A DNA stretch of 64,000 nucleotides from JACKCR01 sp041390305 (GCA_041390305.1 JAWKQE010000008.1:138975-202974), one strand, 5' to 3'; shown: positions 33,575 to 41,904, counted from the stretch's first letter. Numbers and translations are program-made. Notes: generated from the letters alone by a model not told the origin.

Positions 33575-34879
33575 TCACGCGCCTCCACTCGTAGCCGTCC
33601 GCAGCGTCGTCTCGAAATGGGGATCGCTCGTCGCGATCATGTCGCGCGAGTCGACTTCGAGCGGGGCGTTCGTGAGGAGCGACGCGATCAACGCCGACAT
33701 CGCGATCCGATGGTCCCCCTCGGCCTCCACCCTGCCTCCGGTGAGCGTCGCGTCGGGTCCCCGCCCGTGTACGCGAAGCACTCCGCCCGACTCCTCCGCC
33801 TTCGTGCCGAGCACGCGGAGAAGCTCGATCGTGGTGCGTACCCGGTCGGACTCCTTGTGCCGCAGTTCTCCGATCCCGCGGAACTCCGTCGTGCCCTCCG
33901 CTCTCGCCGCGGCGAGAGCGAGGATCGGCACCTCGTCGACCAGACGGGGGATCTCCGCCGGCTCGACGACGACCGCCCGGAGAGACGACGACTTCACGCG
34001 CACCCGGCCCATCGGCTCGGGTTCCTCCGTCGTGATCTCCACCTCGACATGCCCGCCCATCCGCTCGAGTACATCGATCGCACCCGTGCGCGTCGGATTG
34101 AGCCCGACGTCTTCGACGACGAGGTCGCTTCCGGAAGCGAGCAGCGCGCCGACGAAGAAGAACGTGGCCGCGGAGACATCACCCGGAACCATCCACGACC
34201 TGGCCGGAAGCGACGTACCGGCGACGCCGGCCCCACCGAGGTCACCCGACGCACGCAGCGTCACGCTCGTCTCCCCGATCTCCAGCGGTACTCCGTAGAA
34301 CCGGAGAAGGCGCTCCGTGTGATCGCGCGAACGTTCGGGCTCCTCGAGCCTCACCTCCCCCTCCCGCAGCGACAATCCGGCGAGAAGGAGACACGACTTC
34401 ACCTGTGCGCTCGCCACCGGCGAGCGGTGCACGACACCGTGGAGGCCTCCGCCCTGGATCGCGAGCGGAGCGCGCCCGCCCTCCCGGGCCGCGATGCTCG
34501 CCCCCATGCTCCGGAGCGGATCCGCGATCCGCGCCATCGGACGGCGGCAGAGCGACTCGTCGCCGGTCAGCACGGTGAGGCCGGGGAGACCGGAGACGAG
34601 CCCCGCGAGCAGCCGGATCCCGGTGCCGGAGTTTCCGAGGTCGAGTACCTGAGAAGGCTCGGAGAGGATTCCCGAGCTCTCCACCACCCACTCGTCGTCT
34701 CCCTCCCGGATCACGTCCGCACCGAGCGCGGCGACGGCGCGAAGCGTGGCGCGGCAGTCCGCCCCGGGGTTCGGGCGCGTCAGGACGGTCTGCCCACGGG
34801 TGATCGCGGCGAAGATCGCGCCGCGGTGCGTGAGCGACTTGTCCGGCACGACGCGGATGGTTCCGCGGAGGGAGGTCAC
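33575..34879 (-). CDS. aroA: 3-phosphoshikimate 1-carboxyvinyltransferase (EPSP synthase)
   Basis: Sixth step of the shikimate pathway, adding PEP to shikimate-3-phosphate. 434 residues. Landmarks are PDKSLTHRGAIFAA at the N-terminus, LGNSGTGIRLLAGL, RRPMARIADPLRSMGA, VASAQVKSCLLLAGL, PGDVSAATFFFVGA and ELRHKESDRV. The LGNSGTG and RPM context is of the ordinary glyphosate-binding type. It overlaps hisC by 4 nt. Clustered with hisC and pheA in an aromatic/histidine block. Confidence 0.97.
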   Translation of the reverse strand: MTSLRGTIRVVPDKSLTHRGAIFAAITRGQTVLTRPNPGADCRATLRAVAALGADVIREGDDEWVVESSGILSEPSQVLDLGNSGTGIRLLAGLVSGLPGLTVLTGDESLCRRPMARIADPLRSMGASIAAREGGRAPLAIQGGGLHGVVHRSPVASAQVKSCLLLAGLSLREGEVRLEEPERSRDHTERLLRFYGVPLEIGETSVTLRASGDLGGAGVAGTSLPARSWMVPGDVSAATFFFVGALLASGSDLVVEDVGLNPTRTGAIDVLERMGGHVEVEITTEEPEPMGRVRVKSSSLRAVVVEPAEIPRLVDEVPILALAAARAEGTTEFRGIGELRHKESDRVRTTIELLRVLGTKAEESGGVLRVHGRGPDATLTGGRVEAEGDHRIAMSALIASLLTNAPLEVDSRDMIATSDPHFETTLRTATSGGA

Positions 34880-35979
34880 GCGAGGCCCCTCAGGATGTCC
34901 TCCATCGCATGGATGAACCGCTCGTTCTCGTGCGGAGTGCCGACGGTGACGCGGTAGCGATCCGGGGCGAGACCGAAGCTGACCAAGGGACGGATCACGA
35001 CGCCGCGCTTCAGGAGTTCGAGCGAGAGCTCCTTCGGTGCCGGCACGGAGATCATGAGGAAGTTCGTCTGCGAGTTCGTGTACTCGACTCCGAGTCGATC
35101 GAGCTCGCGGCGGAGGTATCCTTTCCCAGCCGCGTTGAAGGCCCGGGCCCGGGAGATCTGCGCGCCGTCCGAGAGCGACGCGATCGCGGCCCGTTGCGCC
35201 ACCCCGTTGACGTTGAAGGGGAGGCGGATCTTCTCGATCCGCGCCGTGACGTCACGCGGACAGAGCCCGTATCCGATCCGCAGCGCCGGGATGGCGAAGC
35301 ACTTGGAGAACGTCCGAAGCGCGCAGAGCCGCTCACCCCGCCGCACCCGCGGAACGAGATCGGGGAACTCGGCGCTCTCCGCGTACTCGAAGTACGCTTC
35401 GTCGAAGACGGGCAGCACGTGCGCGGGAAGCGCCCGCAGGAACCGGTCGACTTCCGCCTCCGTGTTCATCGTGCCGGTCGGGTTGTTCGGATTGCACACG
35501 TAGACGAGCCGCGTGTTCGGCCCGACCGCGGCCGCCATCGCCTCGAGATCGTGTGTCTCGTTCTTCTGCGGAACGAGCGTGAGCTTGGCCCCCGTGCCGA
35601 GCGTCGCGATCCGGCAGGTCGGAAAGCTCCGCTCCGACATGACGACCTCGGTTCCCGGCGCGGACGTGATCCGGACGAGGAGATCGATCAGGTCGTTCGA
35701 TCCGTTCCCTACCGCGATCTGAGACGGCTCGAGTTCGAGCCGGGAGGCGAGGAAGCTCTTGAGGGTCTGGGCCTGGTCGTCCGGATACCTGTGGAGAGTC
35801 GCGGCGGCGTCACCGAGCGCCTGCAGCACTCGGTGGGATGGTCCGAGCGCGTTCTCGTTGCTCGCGAGGTTGGCGAGCGAGTCGAACGGGATCTCCCCCA
35901 GGATGTCCTTGGGCGGCTTCCCGGGCACGTAGGGCTGAATGGCGTCGAGCCAGGGCAGGAACGGGCTCGTCTCGGTCAT
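34876..35979 (-). CDS. hisC: Histidinol-phosphate aminotransferase
   Basis: PLP enzyme of histidine synthesis; in such clusters it may also transaminate aromatic keto acids. 367 residues from ATG 35979, which follows GGAAAGAG. An upstream start at 36003 is possible. Visible are LASNENALGPSH at the N-terminus, NGSNDLIDLLV, VCNPNNPTGTM, VFDEAYFEYA and the Schiff-base lysine in RTFSKCFAIPALRIGYG. It lies between pheA and aroA, so a role in phenylalanine/tyrosine formation is plausible. Confidence 0.93.
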   Translation of the reverse strand: MTETSPFLPWLDAIQPYVPGKPPKDILGEIPFDSLANLASNENALGPSHRVLQALGDAAATLHRYPDDQAQTLKSFLASRLELEPSQIAVGNGSNDLIDLLVRITSAPGTEVVMSERSFPTCRIATLGTGAKLTLVPQKNETHDLEAMAAAVGPNTRLVYVCNPNNPTGTMNTEAEVDRFLRALPAHVLPVFDEAYFEYAESAEFPDLVPRVRRGERLCALRTFSKCFAIPALRIGYGLCPRDVTARIEKIRLPFNVNGVAQRAAIASLSDGAQISRARAFNAAGKGYLRRELDRLGVEYTNSQTNFLMISVPAPKELSLELLKRGVVIRPLVSFGLAPDRYRVTVGTPHENERFIHAMEDILRGLA

Positions 35980-36090
35980 GGTCGCTCTTTCCGTCGGCAT
36001 CACTGGCAGGTTTCCTCGGGCACGGATCGGTCCACGGTCTCGCAGGCTGCGGAAGGATCCCGATGTCGCCCGCTCTCGGTTCGGGGCAGT

Positions 36091-37377
36091 TTACGCGAAT
36101 TCGCGCGGGTAGGAACCGAGGACACGCATCACTTCGGTCCGCCCGGCGAGTCTCTCGACCGCGCGTGCGACCGCGGGATCCTCGCGGTGGCCGTCGATCT
36201 CGAAGAGGAAGAGGTGATCCCAGCTTCCCAGGTGGCTGCTCTTGGGCTCCATCCACGAGAGGTTGAGCCCGCTCTCCACCAGCACTTCGGTCACTCCGTG
36301 GAGCGCACCGGACCGGTTCGCGAGCACGAGGAGGAGAAGCGTTCGATCCCGTCCGGAGGGCGGCGCGCTCCTCGTCGCGAGGACGAAGAAGCGCCGCTTG
36401 CCCACGGACTCGTCCTGCACGCCGGACAGCACCTCGGGCCACCCAAACGTCACACCGACCACGGGCGGCCCCAACACCATGCCGTCCCGAGACTCGGCGG
36501 CCCGAATCGCATCACCGAGGGTGGCCGCGACCTCGACCGGCGCTTCCGTCCTGGTGGAGAGGAAACCCGACGCCCGGGCGAGGTTCGCGGGCGTACCGAA
36601 GATCGGCACGCTGCGGGGCACCTGTGCATCGGGGAGCGGAACCCGGGACGCGGGCGCTCCAACCGTCGATCCTGCGGTCAGGTCGGCAGACCGGCCGCCG
36701 GATGGCTCCGCGGAACCCTGGACGACGTCCGGGACGACTCCGGGCGGGGCGAAGACGCTGAGCGTGGGCCGAACCGCCACCTCCGCAAAGACCTGGGCGG
36801 AGGAGTGGAGAAAGAGGTCGAGACGTTCCACCGAGACTTCGAGCGACCGCCCTTCGAGGGACACGACCGCGTAGTCGCAGCTCCCGTCCGCGAGACGGCC
36901 GAACACCTCGGCATCGTTCGGCGTCCAGTCGAAGCGCGGCCCGGTCCCGAAGCGGAGGTGAGCGGCCTCGTGGGTCGGACTCCCGGGCGCCCCGTGAACG
37001 AGGACCATCTCCCCCGCCTGCGCCGTCCGCGAGGCGGAGATGATCTCCCGGTAGATGGACTCGATCCGCTCGGGCGGATAGCGGTGCCCGGCCAGGGCCC
37101 GGACCTTGTCGAGCACTCTCCGCTCACGCACGGGATCGAAGAAGGAGTGCCCGGCCCGAACCTTCGCTTTGCCGATCTCGAGTGCAATCCGGAGTCGCTC
37201 GCTGAGGAGGTCGACGAGCTGCTGGTCGATTCCGTCGATGTCGGAACGGAGCCGGTCGAGCGCGCCGCCACTCGGGCCGCTCTGGGGCACGTCCTTCGAG
37301 GTCCCACTTCCCTGGCCCTGCGTACCGGTGTCCTTCGCGCCGGAATCCTTCGTTCCGCCCGGCTCCTCCGCCGTCAC
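36091..37377 (-). CDS. pheA: PheA-like protein: chorismate mutase with degenerate prephenate dehydratase and ACT
   Basis: 428 residues with P-protein layout: a polar N-terminus (1-37), an AroQ chorismate mutase (38-130: LDRLRSDIDGIDQQLVDLLS, ERRVLDKVRALA), a dehydratase-like region (135-335) and a C-terminal ACT domain (GALHGVTEVLVESGLNLSWM). The mutase looks active. In the dehydratase region the residues equivalent to E. coli Asn160, Gln215 and Thr278 are replaced: VVSLEG for VxxEN, no Gln, and GKRRF for xxTRF. A Gly/Pro/Ala-rich insertion also interrupts it. It is probably a mutase with a regulatory pseudo-dehydratase. GTG start overlaps the rluB stop. Confidence 0.88.
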   Translation of the reverse strand: MTAEEPGGTKDSGAKDTGTQGQGSGTSKDVPQSGPSGGALDRLRSDIDGIDQQLVDLLSERLRIALEIGKAKVRAGHSFFDPVRERRVLDKVRALAGHRYPPERIESIYREIISASRTAQAGEMVLVHGAPGSPTHEAAHLRFGTGPRFDWTPNDAEVFGRLADGSCDYAVVSLEGRSLEVSVERLDLFLHSSAQVFAEVAVRPTLSVFAPPGVVPDVVQGSAEPSGGRSADLTAGSTVGAPASRVPLPDAQVPRSVPIFGTPANLARASGFLSTRTEAPVEVAATLGDAIRAAESRDGMVLGPPVVGVTFGWPEVLSGVQDESVGKRRFFVLATRSAPPSGRDRTLLLLVLANRSGALHGVTEVLVESGLNLSWMEPKSSHLGSWDHLFLFEIDGHREDPAVARAVERLAGRTEVMRVLGSYPREFA

Positions 37378-38468
37378 AGATCGACTCCGGTGACCGCAAA
37401 CAGGTGGGCGATCTCATCCGGATCGAGCTCCCGCACGGAGCCGGAAGGAAGCCCGCCGAGCCCGATGCCCGCATAGTCGATCCGGCGGAGAGCGTTCACC
37501 CGCGAACCGACGGTGCGGAAGATCCGGCGCACCTCGCGGTTCTTCCCTTCCCGGAGCGTGATTCGCACCCTGAGGGCACCGCCCTTGGGTCCAAGCACCT
37601 TCACCTCGGCCGGCCCGGACCACTCTCCCATTCCGATCGGCACGCCCTGGCGGATCCGGTCCATGTCGCTGACGGTCGGAGGCGGTTCGACCCACACCAG
37701 GTAGGTACGGGGCTGCTGGTAGCGCGGATGGAGAAGACGGTTTGCGACCTCACCGTGGTTCGTGAAGAGAAGGAGCCCTTCACTCCCGCGATCGAGCCGT
37801 CCGATCGGACGCACGCGGCCGCGGTATCGGCCGAGGAGTTCCTCGACCGTCTTCCGCCCGTGCTCGTCGGCACGAGTCGTGACGTACCCGGAAGGCTTGT
37901 GCATGGCCAGGAAGACCCACTGCCTGGGCATCCGGCGCCTTTCGCCATCACAGCGAACGATGTCCTCGTGCGGGTCGACCCGGCGGCCCGGCTCCTGCAC
38001 GATCTCGCCGTTGACGTCGACGCGACCTTCCTGGATGAGCAGGTCCGCGCCGCGACGGGACGCAACGTTCGCGAGCGCGAGAAACCGGTTGAGACGGATT
38101 CCCGACGCGGGGTCCGCGGTGCGAACTCCACCGCCAGGCTTCCGGGACGAGGAACGCCCCCCGCTCTTCGCGCCCTTGGCCGTGGCTCCCTTCGCGAGCC
38201 GAGCCCGACCGGGGATCAGGCGGACGTCATCGGGTCGGTTCGGCTTCGTCCCGGGCCGTGGCTTCGCTCCCGACCTCGGTGTCGTCTTGGACGCCTTGGG
38301 CGTCGGTGTCGATTTCCCCGCGGGCCTCGTCTTCGAACCCGGCGCCGACTTCGTGCCCGTCCTGGAAGTCGTCTTCGTCCCCGAAGCTCGGCGGTTCGAG
38401 CTCTGCGGAGACCGCGGTTTCCGGGACGAACCCCCCGGTGGGTGCCGTCTCGACTTCGCTGCGTTCAT
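37374..38468 (-). CDS. rluB: 23S rRNA pseudouridine synthase, RluB family
   Basis: 364 residues from ATG 38468 (MNAAKSRRHPPGG), which follows GAGGGCGGAG. The first 120 residues are Lys/Arg/Ser/Thr/Pro-rich and disordered. An S4 RNA-binding domain follows (IRLNRFLALANVASRRGADLL), then the catalytic domain with VGRLD-type motif PIGRLDRGSEGLLLFTN (catalytic Asp), KPSGYVTT and EGKNREVRRIF. No start codon exists between the scpB stop and the S4 domain, so the basic N-terminus must overlap the scpB 3' end by 242 bp in another frame. Confidence 0.9.
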   Translation of the reverse strand: MNAAKSRRHPPGGSSRKPRSPQSSNRRASGTKTTSRTGTKSAPGSKTRPAGKSTPTPKASKTTPRSGAKPRPGTKPNRPDDVRLIPGRARLAKGATAKGAKSGGRSSSRKPGGGVRTADPASGIRLNRFLALANVASRRGADLLIQEGRVDVNGEIVQEPGRRVDPHEDIVRCDGERRRMPRQWVFLAMHKPSGYVTTRADEHGRKTVEELLGRYRGRVRPIGRLDRGSEGLLLFTNHGEVANRLLHPRYQQPRTYLVWVEPPPTVSDMDRIRQGVPIGMGEWSGPAEVKVLGPKGGALRVRITLREGKNREVRRIFRTVGSRVNALRRIDYAGIGLGGLPSGSVRELDPDEIAHLFAVTGVDL

Positions 38469-39597
38469 CTCCGCCCTCGTTCTCGTGGACCGACTCGACC
38501 ACGGTCTCGTCGCCGTTGCCGTTGCCGTTGGTCTTCCGATGGCCGTTGCCGTTGGAAGGCGAATGGCCGTTCCCGCTGCCGTTGCCGTTCCCGGCGGCAT
38601 GGACGTCACCGTTGCCATTGCCGTTGCCGTTCGCGGGTGCGTGACCGTTCCCGTTCCCGTTCCCGTTGCCTACCGCATGGCCGTTGCTGCTCGCGTGGGC
38701 GTCGCCGTTTCCGTTCCCGGCGTGTCCGTTCCCGGCCGCGTGGGCGTCGCCGTTTCCGTTCCCGGCGTGTCCGTTCCCGTTGGCCGGGCTCTCCGTGTCA
38801 CCGTGGCCGTTTCCGGCAGCGACCGCCTCGGCGATCTCAGCGGACTCGTGCACGTAGACGGTATCCGTCACGAACTCGTCATCGGAGTCCGTCAGCGCCT
38901 CGCCGAGAGGGCCACCGGGCGCCGTCTCGTCGTCGTCCAGCTCCGACGCAACCGTGACGGCCTCATCCCGCTCCTCGGCCTCGTCCGCATTCCAGAGCCC
39001 CTCGTTCTCGAGCGCCTCGCGGATCTCGGGATCGTCGAGCGGATCGTCGGTCGACAGAGCCTCGAACTCCTCGAGGTTCGGCAGGTCGGCGAGGGAGGAA
39101 ATCCCGAAGAAACGGAGGAACTCCGTCGTCGTCCCGTAGAGAAGAGGACGGCCGAGAGCCTCACTTCTCCCACGCACGGTGATGAGGTCCCGTTCCATCA
39201 GCTTCTGCACGACGTGCCCGGAGTCCACTCCTCGGATCTCCTCGATGTCGCCGCGCGTCACGGGCTGGCGGTACGCGATGGTCGCGAGCGTCTCGAGGGC
39301 GGCACGTGAGAGGCGCGCCCGCCGCTTGCCGACGAGGAAGCGCTCGACGTGGATCCCCACCTCGGGGCGCGTCGTGATCTGATACCCGCCCGCGATCTCC
39401 TGCAGCACGACTCCTCGAACCGGGGAGTGCTGGTAGTCCTGCTCCAACTCCTCGAGCGCGCCGAGGAGAGAGTCCTCGTCGGCCTCGGGGATCGCGGAGC
39501 GCAGGTCCTCGAACGTGACGGGCCGATCCGTGGCGAAGAGAATCGCCTCGACGATCGAAACCAAGCTCGGCAGCGTCTGAATCTCGTCCCGGTTCAT
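38227..39597 (-). CDS. scpB: Segregation and condensation protein ScpB with long low-complexity tail
   Basis: Winged-helix partner of ScpA in the SMC complex. The first 185 residues are a normal ScpB (VSIVEAILFATDRPVTFEDL, ALETLATIAYRQPVTRGDIE, GRPLLYGTTTEFLRFFGI). The remaining 270 residues are unusual: an acidic linker, then a tract of Asn-Gly repeats (about residues 262-365), then an acidic tail that overlaps rluB in a different frame. The ATG overlaps the scpA stop. The Asn-Gly tract is encoded by degenerate hexanucleotide repeats. Confidence 0.94.
   Translation of the reverse strand: MNRDEIQTLPSLVSIVEAILFATDRPVTFEDLRSAIPEADEDSLLGALEELEQDYQHSPVRGVVLQEIAGGYQITTRPEVGIHVERFLVGKRRARLSRAALETLATIAYRQPVTRGDIEEIRGVDSGHVVQKLMERDLITVRGRSEALGRPLLYGTTTEFLRFFGISSLADLPNLEEFEALSTDDPLDDPEIREALENEGLWNADEAEERDEAVTVASELDDDETAPGGPLGEALTDSDDEFVTDTVYVHESAEIAEAVAAGNGHGDTESPANGNGHAGNGNGDAHAAGNGHAGNGNGDAHASSNGHAVGNGNGNGNGHAPANGNGNGNGDVHAAGNGNGSGNGHSPSNGNGHRKTNGNGNGDETVVESVHENEGGDERSEVETAPTGGFVPETAVSAELEPPSFGDEDDFQDGHEVGAGFEDEARGEIDTDAQGVQDDTEVGSEATARDEAEPTR
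38512..38790. repeat. Degenerate hexanucleotide repeats encoding the Asn-Gly tract of ScpB
   Basis: Plus-strand units of the ccgttg/ccgttc type recur throughout, with embedded longer duplications such as two near-identical copies of gcgtgggcgtcgccgtttcc. They read as NGNG, NGHA and NGDAH in ScpB. Confidence 0.8.
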
Positions 39598-40262
39598 CCT
39601 TGCTCCTCCGAAGCGTTCAGACCTTCGGCGTTCATGTCGCTGGCGGACGGTCCATCGTCCGCGATGGCTGTGGCGGCTTCTTCCCCGGAAACCAGCCCGT
39701 GTCCCAAGTCGTCGCTCCGCTCATGACTCGCGCGTAGGTCGAGGTTCGCGCTCTGGTCCCCATCCCAATCCAGTTCCGTTTCTCGATCCGAGTCCAGATC
39801 CGCCCCGTCGGACGACGGCTCGACGCCACCCTCGGCCCGGAACGCATCCTCGAACTCGGCCTCGTCGATCTCGGCGGGAAGCGGAGTCGCTTCGGTCAGC
39901 CAGATCTCCTGGAACGCCTCGACCTGCCAGGTACGGAGTTGTTGGGCCTTCGAGAGTTCGAGGACGGCGAGGAAGGTGACCACGACCTCCATCACCGCGC
40001 CCTCGCTGCGGAGGAGTTTCGAGAAACGCCAGCCCGTCGTGTCAGAGCCCGGGATCGGCTCCCGCGGCAGCTCTCCCGACATCCCGAGGCGAACCCACGC
40101 CATCTGATCGTCGAGGTCGACCTCTTCCAGATGGACCTCGTGCTTCCGCTCCTCCTTGTCGCGGTGCAGCACATCGCGGAAGTAGCGCACGAGGTCGATG
40201 AGTCGCGGGTCACGCAGCGGAAGCTGGTAGCCCTTCTCGAGGCTCGCGGTCGTCCCGCGCAC
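39594..40262 (-). CDS. scpA: ScpA, C-terminal fragment (frameshifted gene)
   Basis: C-terminal part of the kleisin ScpA. Visible are SLEKGYQLPLRDPRLIDLVRYF, then VVVTFLAVLELSKAQQLRTW and FQEIWL, the winged-helix end that binds the SMC head. A long acidic tail rich in Ser, Asp and Glu follows. The frame opens at 40262 only because of upstream indels. The complete gene would start at 40670. The stop overlaps the scpB ATG. Confidence 0.85.
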   Translation of the reverse strand: MRGTTASLEKGYQLPLRDPRLIDLVRYFRDVLHRDKEERKHEVHLEEVDLDDQMAWVRLGMSGELPREPIPGSDTTGWRFSKLLRSEGAVMEVVVTFLAVLELSKAQQLRTWQVEAFQEIWLTEATPLPAEIDEAEFEDAFRAEGGVEPSSDGADLDSDRETELDWDGDQSANLDLRASHERSDDLGHGLVSGEEAATAIADDGPSASDMNAEGLNASEEQG

Positions 40263-40670
40263 GAAGCGTCGTCCCTGTTCCCCTTCCCGTCGGCGATCTC
40301 GGCAGCTTCCCGAATACGCGGTACTCGAGGAGCTTCGCGATCAGGCCTTCCCGGGTGAGCGGCGGATCGTCCTCCTCGTCCATGGGGACGAAGGACGGAC
40401 GCGGCAGGAGCATCTGGTTTTTGATCCGGCATGAGCGTCGCCGCCATGACGAGGTACTTCACCGCGATCTCGATCTCGAGAGCCTGAGGGCCCGATGTAG
40501 TCGAGATACTGCTGGGTGATGCGCGTGATCGAGATGTCCCAGATGTCCTCTTTGTCCTGCTTGATGAGCTCGAGCAGGAGGTCCAAGGGGCCTCTGAATC
40601 GGTCGAGGTGCACGGGATACCCGCGGAACTGCTTCGACTCCGACTCGTTCTGGGTCACGGTGGACGTCAC
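40263..40670 (-). pseudogene. scpA: ScpA, N-terminal part with several frameshifts
   Basis: From GTG 40670 (after GGGAGG) the frame reads the ScpA N-terminus: FRGYPVHLDRFRGPLDLLLE, LIKQDKEDIWDISI, ITQQYLDYIG. At about 40495 one extra base in a GGGCCC run breaks it. The expected continuation EIEIAVKYLVMAATLM is in the second frame, NQMLLPRPSFVPMDEEDDPP and LTREGLIAKLLEYRVFG in the third, and at least one further shift near 40300 restores the C-terminal frame. ScpA is a core SMC subunit, so sequence error is the likeliest cause. Confidence 0.8.
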
Positions 40671-40698
40671 CAATCCTCCCTTGGGCTCATGTGCGCGT

Positions 40699-40727
40699 AA
40701 CATAGGTGGATAGGGGCGGTTCGTCAA
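40699..40727 (-). promoter_or_regulatory. Sigma-70-type promoter of the scpA-plsC operon
   Basis: Minus-strand TTGACG (40727-40722), 17-nt spacer, TATGTT (40704-40699). About 29 nt before the scpA GTG start. The closely spaced genes down to plsC could share this promoter. Confidence 0.75.
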
Positions 40728-40821
40728 GCAGCGGCACCTTTGGCGGACGCCAAGCTCTCCTCCCCGCCGAGGCCCGGAGTGTACTGGTACACCCTTGCCG
40801 GCGGCAATCGGGGGCAAGAGA

Positions 40822-40853
40822 ACGGCGGACCGACCCGGAGGTCGATCCGCCGT
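40822..40853 (-). terminator. Terminator-like hairpin after the dockerin-like gene
   Basis: ACGGCGGA-x-CGACC pairs with GGTCG-x-TCCGCCGT around a TCCG tetraloop (13 bp, one mismatch), 30 nt after the presumed stop of the dockerin-like gene. On the minus strand it is followed by TCTCTT. Confidence 0.55.
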
Positions 40854-40882
40854 CATCAAACGACCGGGGTGGTCGGAGGAGA

Positions 40883-41077
40883 TCAGTTGCAGGTGTTCGT
40901 TGACGAACGACGCCGGCGAGAAGACGACCAGGTCACCCAGGTTCGTCGCGCCGTTGTTGTCGTAGTCGTGGCATCAGCCGGTTCCGAACTGAGGAACTGG
41001 CCGAGAAGACGACCAGGTCCGACAGGTTCACGACGAGGTCACCAGCGCGGCTCCGTCGTAGTCCGCTCTTGACGTTC
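40883..41077 (-). pseudogene. Frame-shifted C-terminal dockerin-like repeats
   Basis: Out-of-frame continuation of the secreted protein that ends at 41078. Reading past the stop gives two copies of a calcium-binding-type repeat: DYDG...VNLSDLVVFSAS and DYDNNGATNLGDLVVFSPAS, ending near FVN and NTCN before a stop at 40883. Several one-base indels are needed, as in scpA nearby. Confidence 0.65.
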
Positions 41078-41452
41078 TCAGTTACGGATCGTCACGCCGT
41101 TCGCCTTGACCTGGCCGGACAGAGCAACGACGTGCGCGCAGCCACCACCGAGGGTGAGGGTCACGCCACCGTTGGCATCCGTCGTGCCCGAGGTCACCGT
41201 CGCGGAGCAGAGGCTGATGGCGTTCGAGAACTCGATCGTCACGGCCGCGTTCGGGATCGGAGCATTCTGGTCGTTGCGGACATTGATCGTATTGATCGTG
41301 GCCGCGAGAGGAGCCGGGTCCAGCGGAGCGACAACGAGGCCGCCCAGGGCGTCAGCCGGAGTAACCGTGCAGAAACCCGGATCCGGAATGTTGGCCATGG
41401 AAACGCTGGCACAGAGCGCCACGGCACCGAGAGCGATAGCAAGCTTCTTCAT
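41078..41452 (-). CDS. Secreted protein with dockerin-like C-terminus (frame broken)
   Basis: From ATG 41452, which follows GGAGG, it has a clear signal peptide (MKKLAIALGAVALCASVSMA). A small Ig-like or carboxypeptidase-regulatory-like beta domain follows (INVRNDQNAPIPNAAVTIEF, TTDANGGVTLTLGGG) with cysteines at FCTV, SLCSA and GGGCAH. The apparent stop at 41078 is followed by out-of-frame dockerin-like repeats, so the real protein is probably about 185 residues. Similar tails anchor or fold secreted proteins in FCB-related lineages. Confidence 0.72.
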   Translation of the reverse strand: MKKLAIALGAVALCASVSMANIPDPGFCTVTPADALGGLVVAPLDPAPLAATINTINVRNDQNAPIPNAAVTIEFSNAISLCSATVTSGTTDANGGVTLTLGGGCAHVVALSGQVKANGVTIRN

Positions 41453-41459
41453 CCTTGTC

Positions 41460-41904
41460 GACCTCCGTCGTTCTGTTGATCTGCACTGCATCGAGCCGAG
41501 TCCAACATCACGCGATCCTGTCTCGGTCCGAACTTTCGAGGGCGTAACCCCATCCCTCTTTCTTGAGGAGAGCTCGGGTCGGTTTGATACAGACCGTTAC
41601 TCTCAAGGCACTGGCCGGAAGGCACTCCGTTCGCGTGCAAGCCCTGTGGAGTCACCTGGGAAGCATCCTGACGGGCGCTTCTTTCGGGCTTCCTTCCAGC
41701 CAAGCTCTGTGGCGAGGGGACCTCGCAAGCCACAACGAGAATCAGGAGGAGAGGCGATACCGCACAGTGCAGAGGTCCTCAATACGGGGGAATCGCATTT
41801 GAGGAAGGTTGCTCCCACTCATAGCAACCTCGGTTTGTATACCGCCTCTCCTCCATCAAACCTGTCGGTCCTTTCGACCGAACTCGACTACGACGGGCGA
41901 TCCG
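41460..41904. other. Intergenic region with strong RNA-structure potential
   Basis: 445 bp without a gene. The 41744-41854 part folds on paper into a three-way junction (separate entry). On the minus strand 41655-41740 also offers GCGAGG-TCC-CCTCGC and GGAAGC/GCTTCC stems. Reading frames of 60-95 codons here have no family resemblance or ribosome binding sites. Confidence 0.6.
41744..41854 (-). ncRNA. Candidate structured RNA (three-way junction)
   Basis: An outer helix pairs GGAGGAGAGGCG-ATAC (41745-41760) with 41838-41854 (16 bp with a 2-nt bulge). Inside are CCTCAA/TTGAGG (41777-41804) and the perfect 8-bp AGGTTGCT/AGCAACCT hairpin (41806-41830). The strand is not decided. It lies 50 nt after the PrcB_C-like lipoprotein stop and about 290 nt upstream of the dockerin-like gene, both on the minus strand. 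Confidence 0.45.

Noticed and set aside
34909..37476. An 855-codon plus-strand open frame across hisC and pheA
   Set aside because: Same antisense effect; both minus-strand genes are well supported.
38512..38790. Possible CRISPR-like array
   Set aside because: Repeat units are 6 bp and coding (Asn-Gly) with no spacers; no cas genes are in the window.
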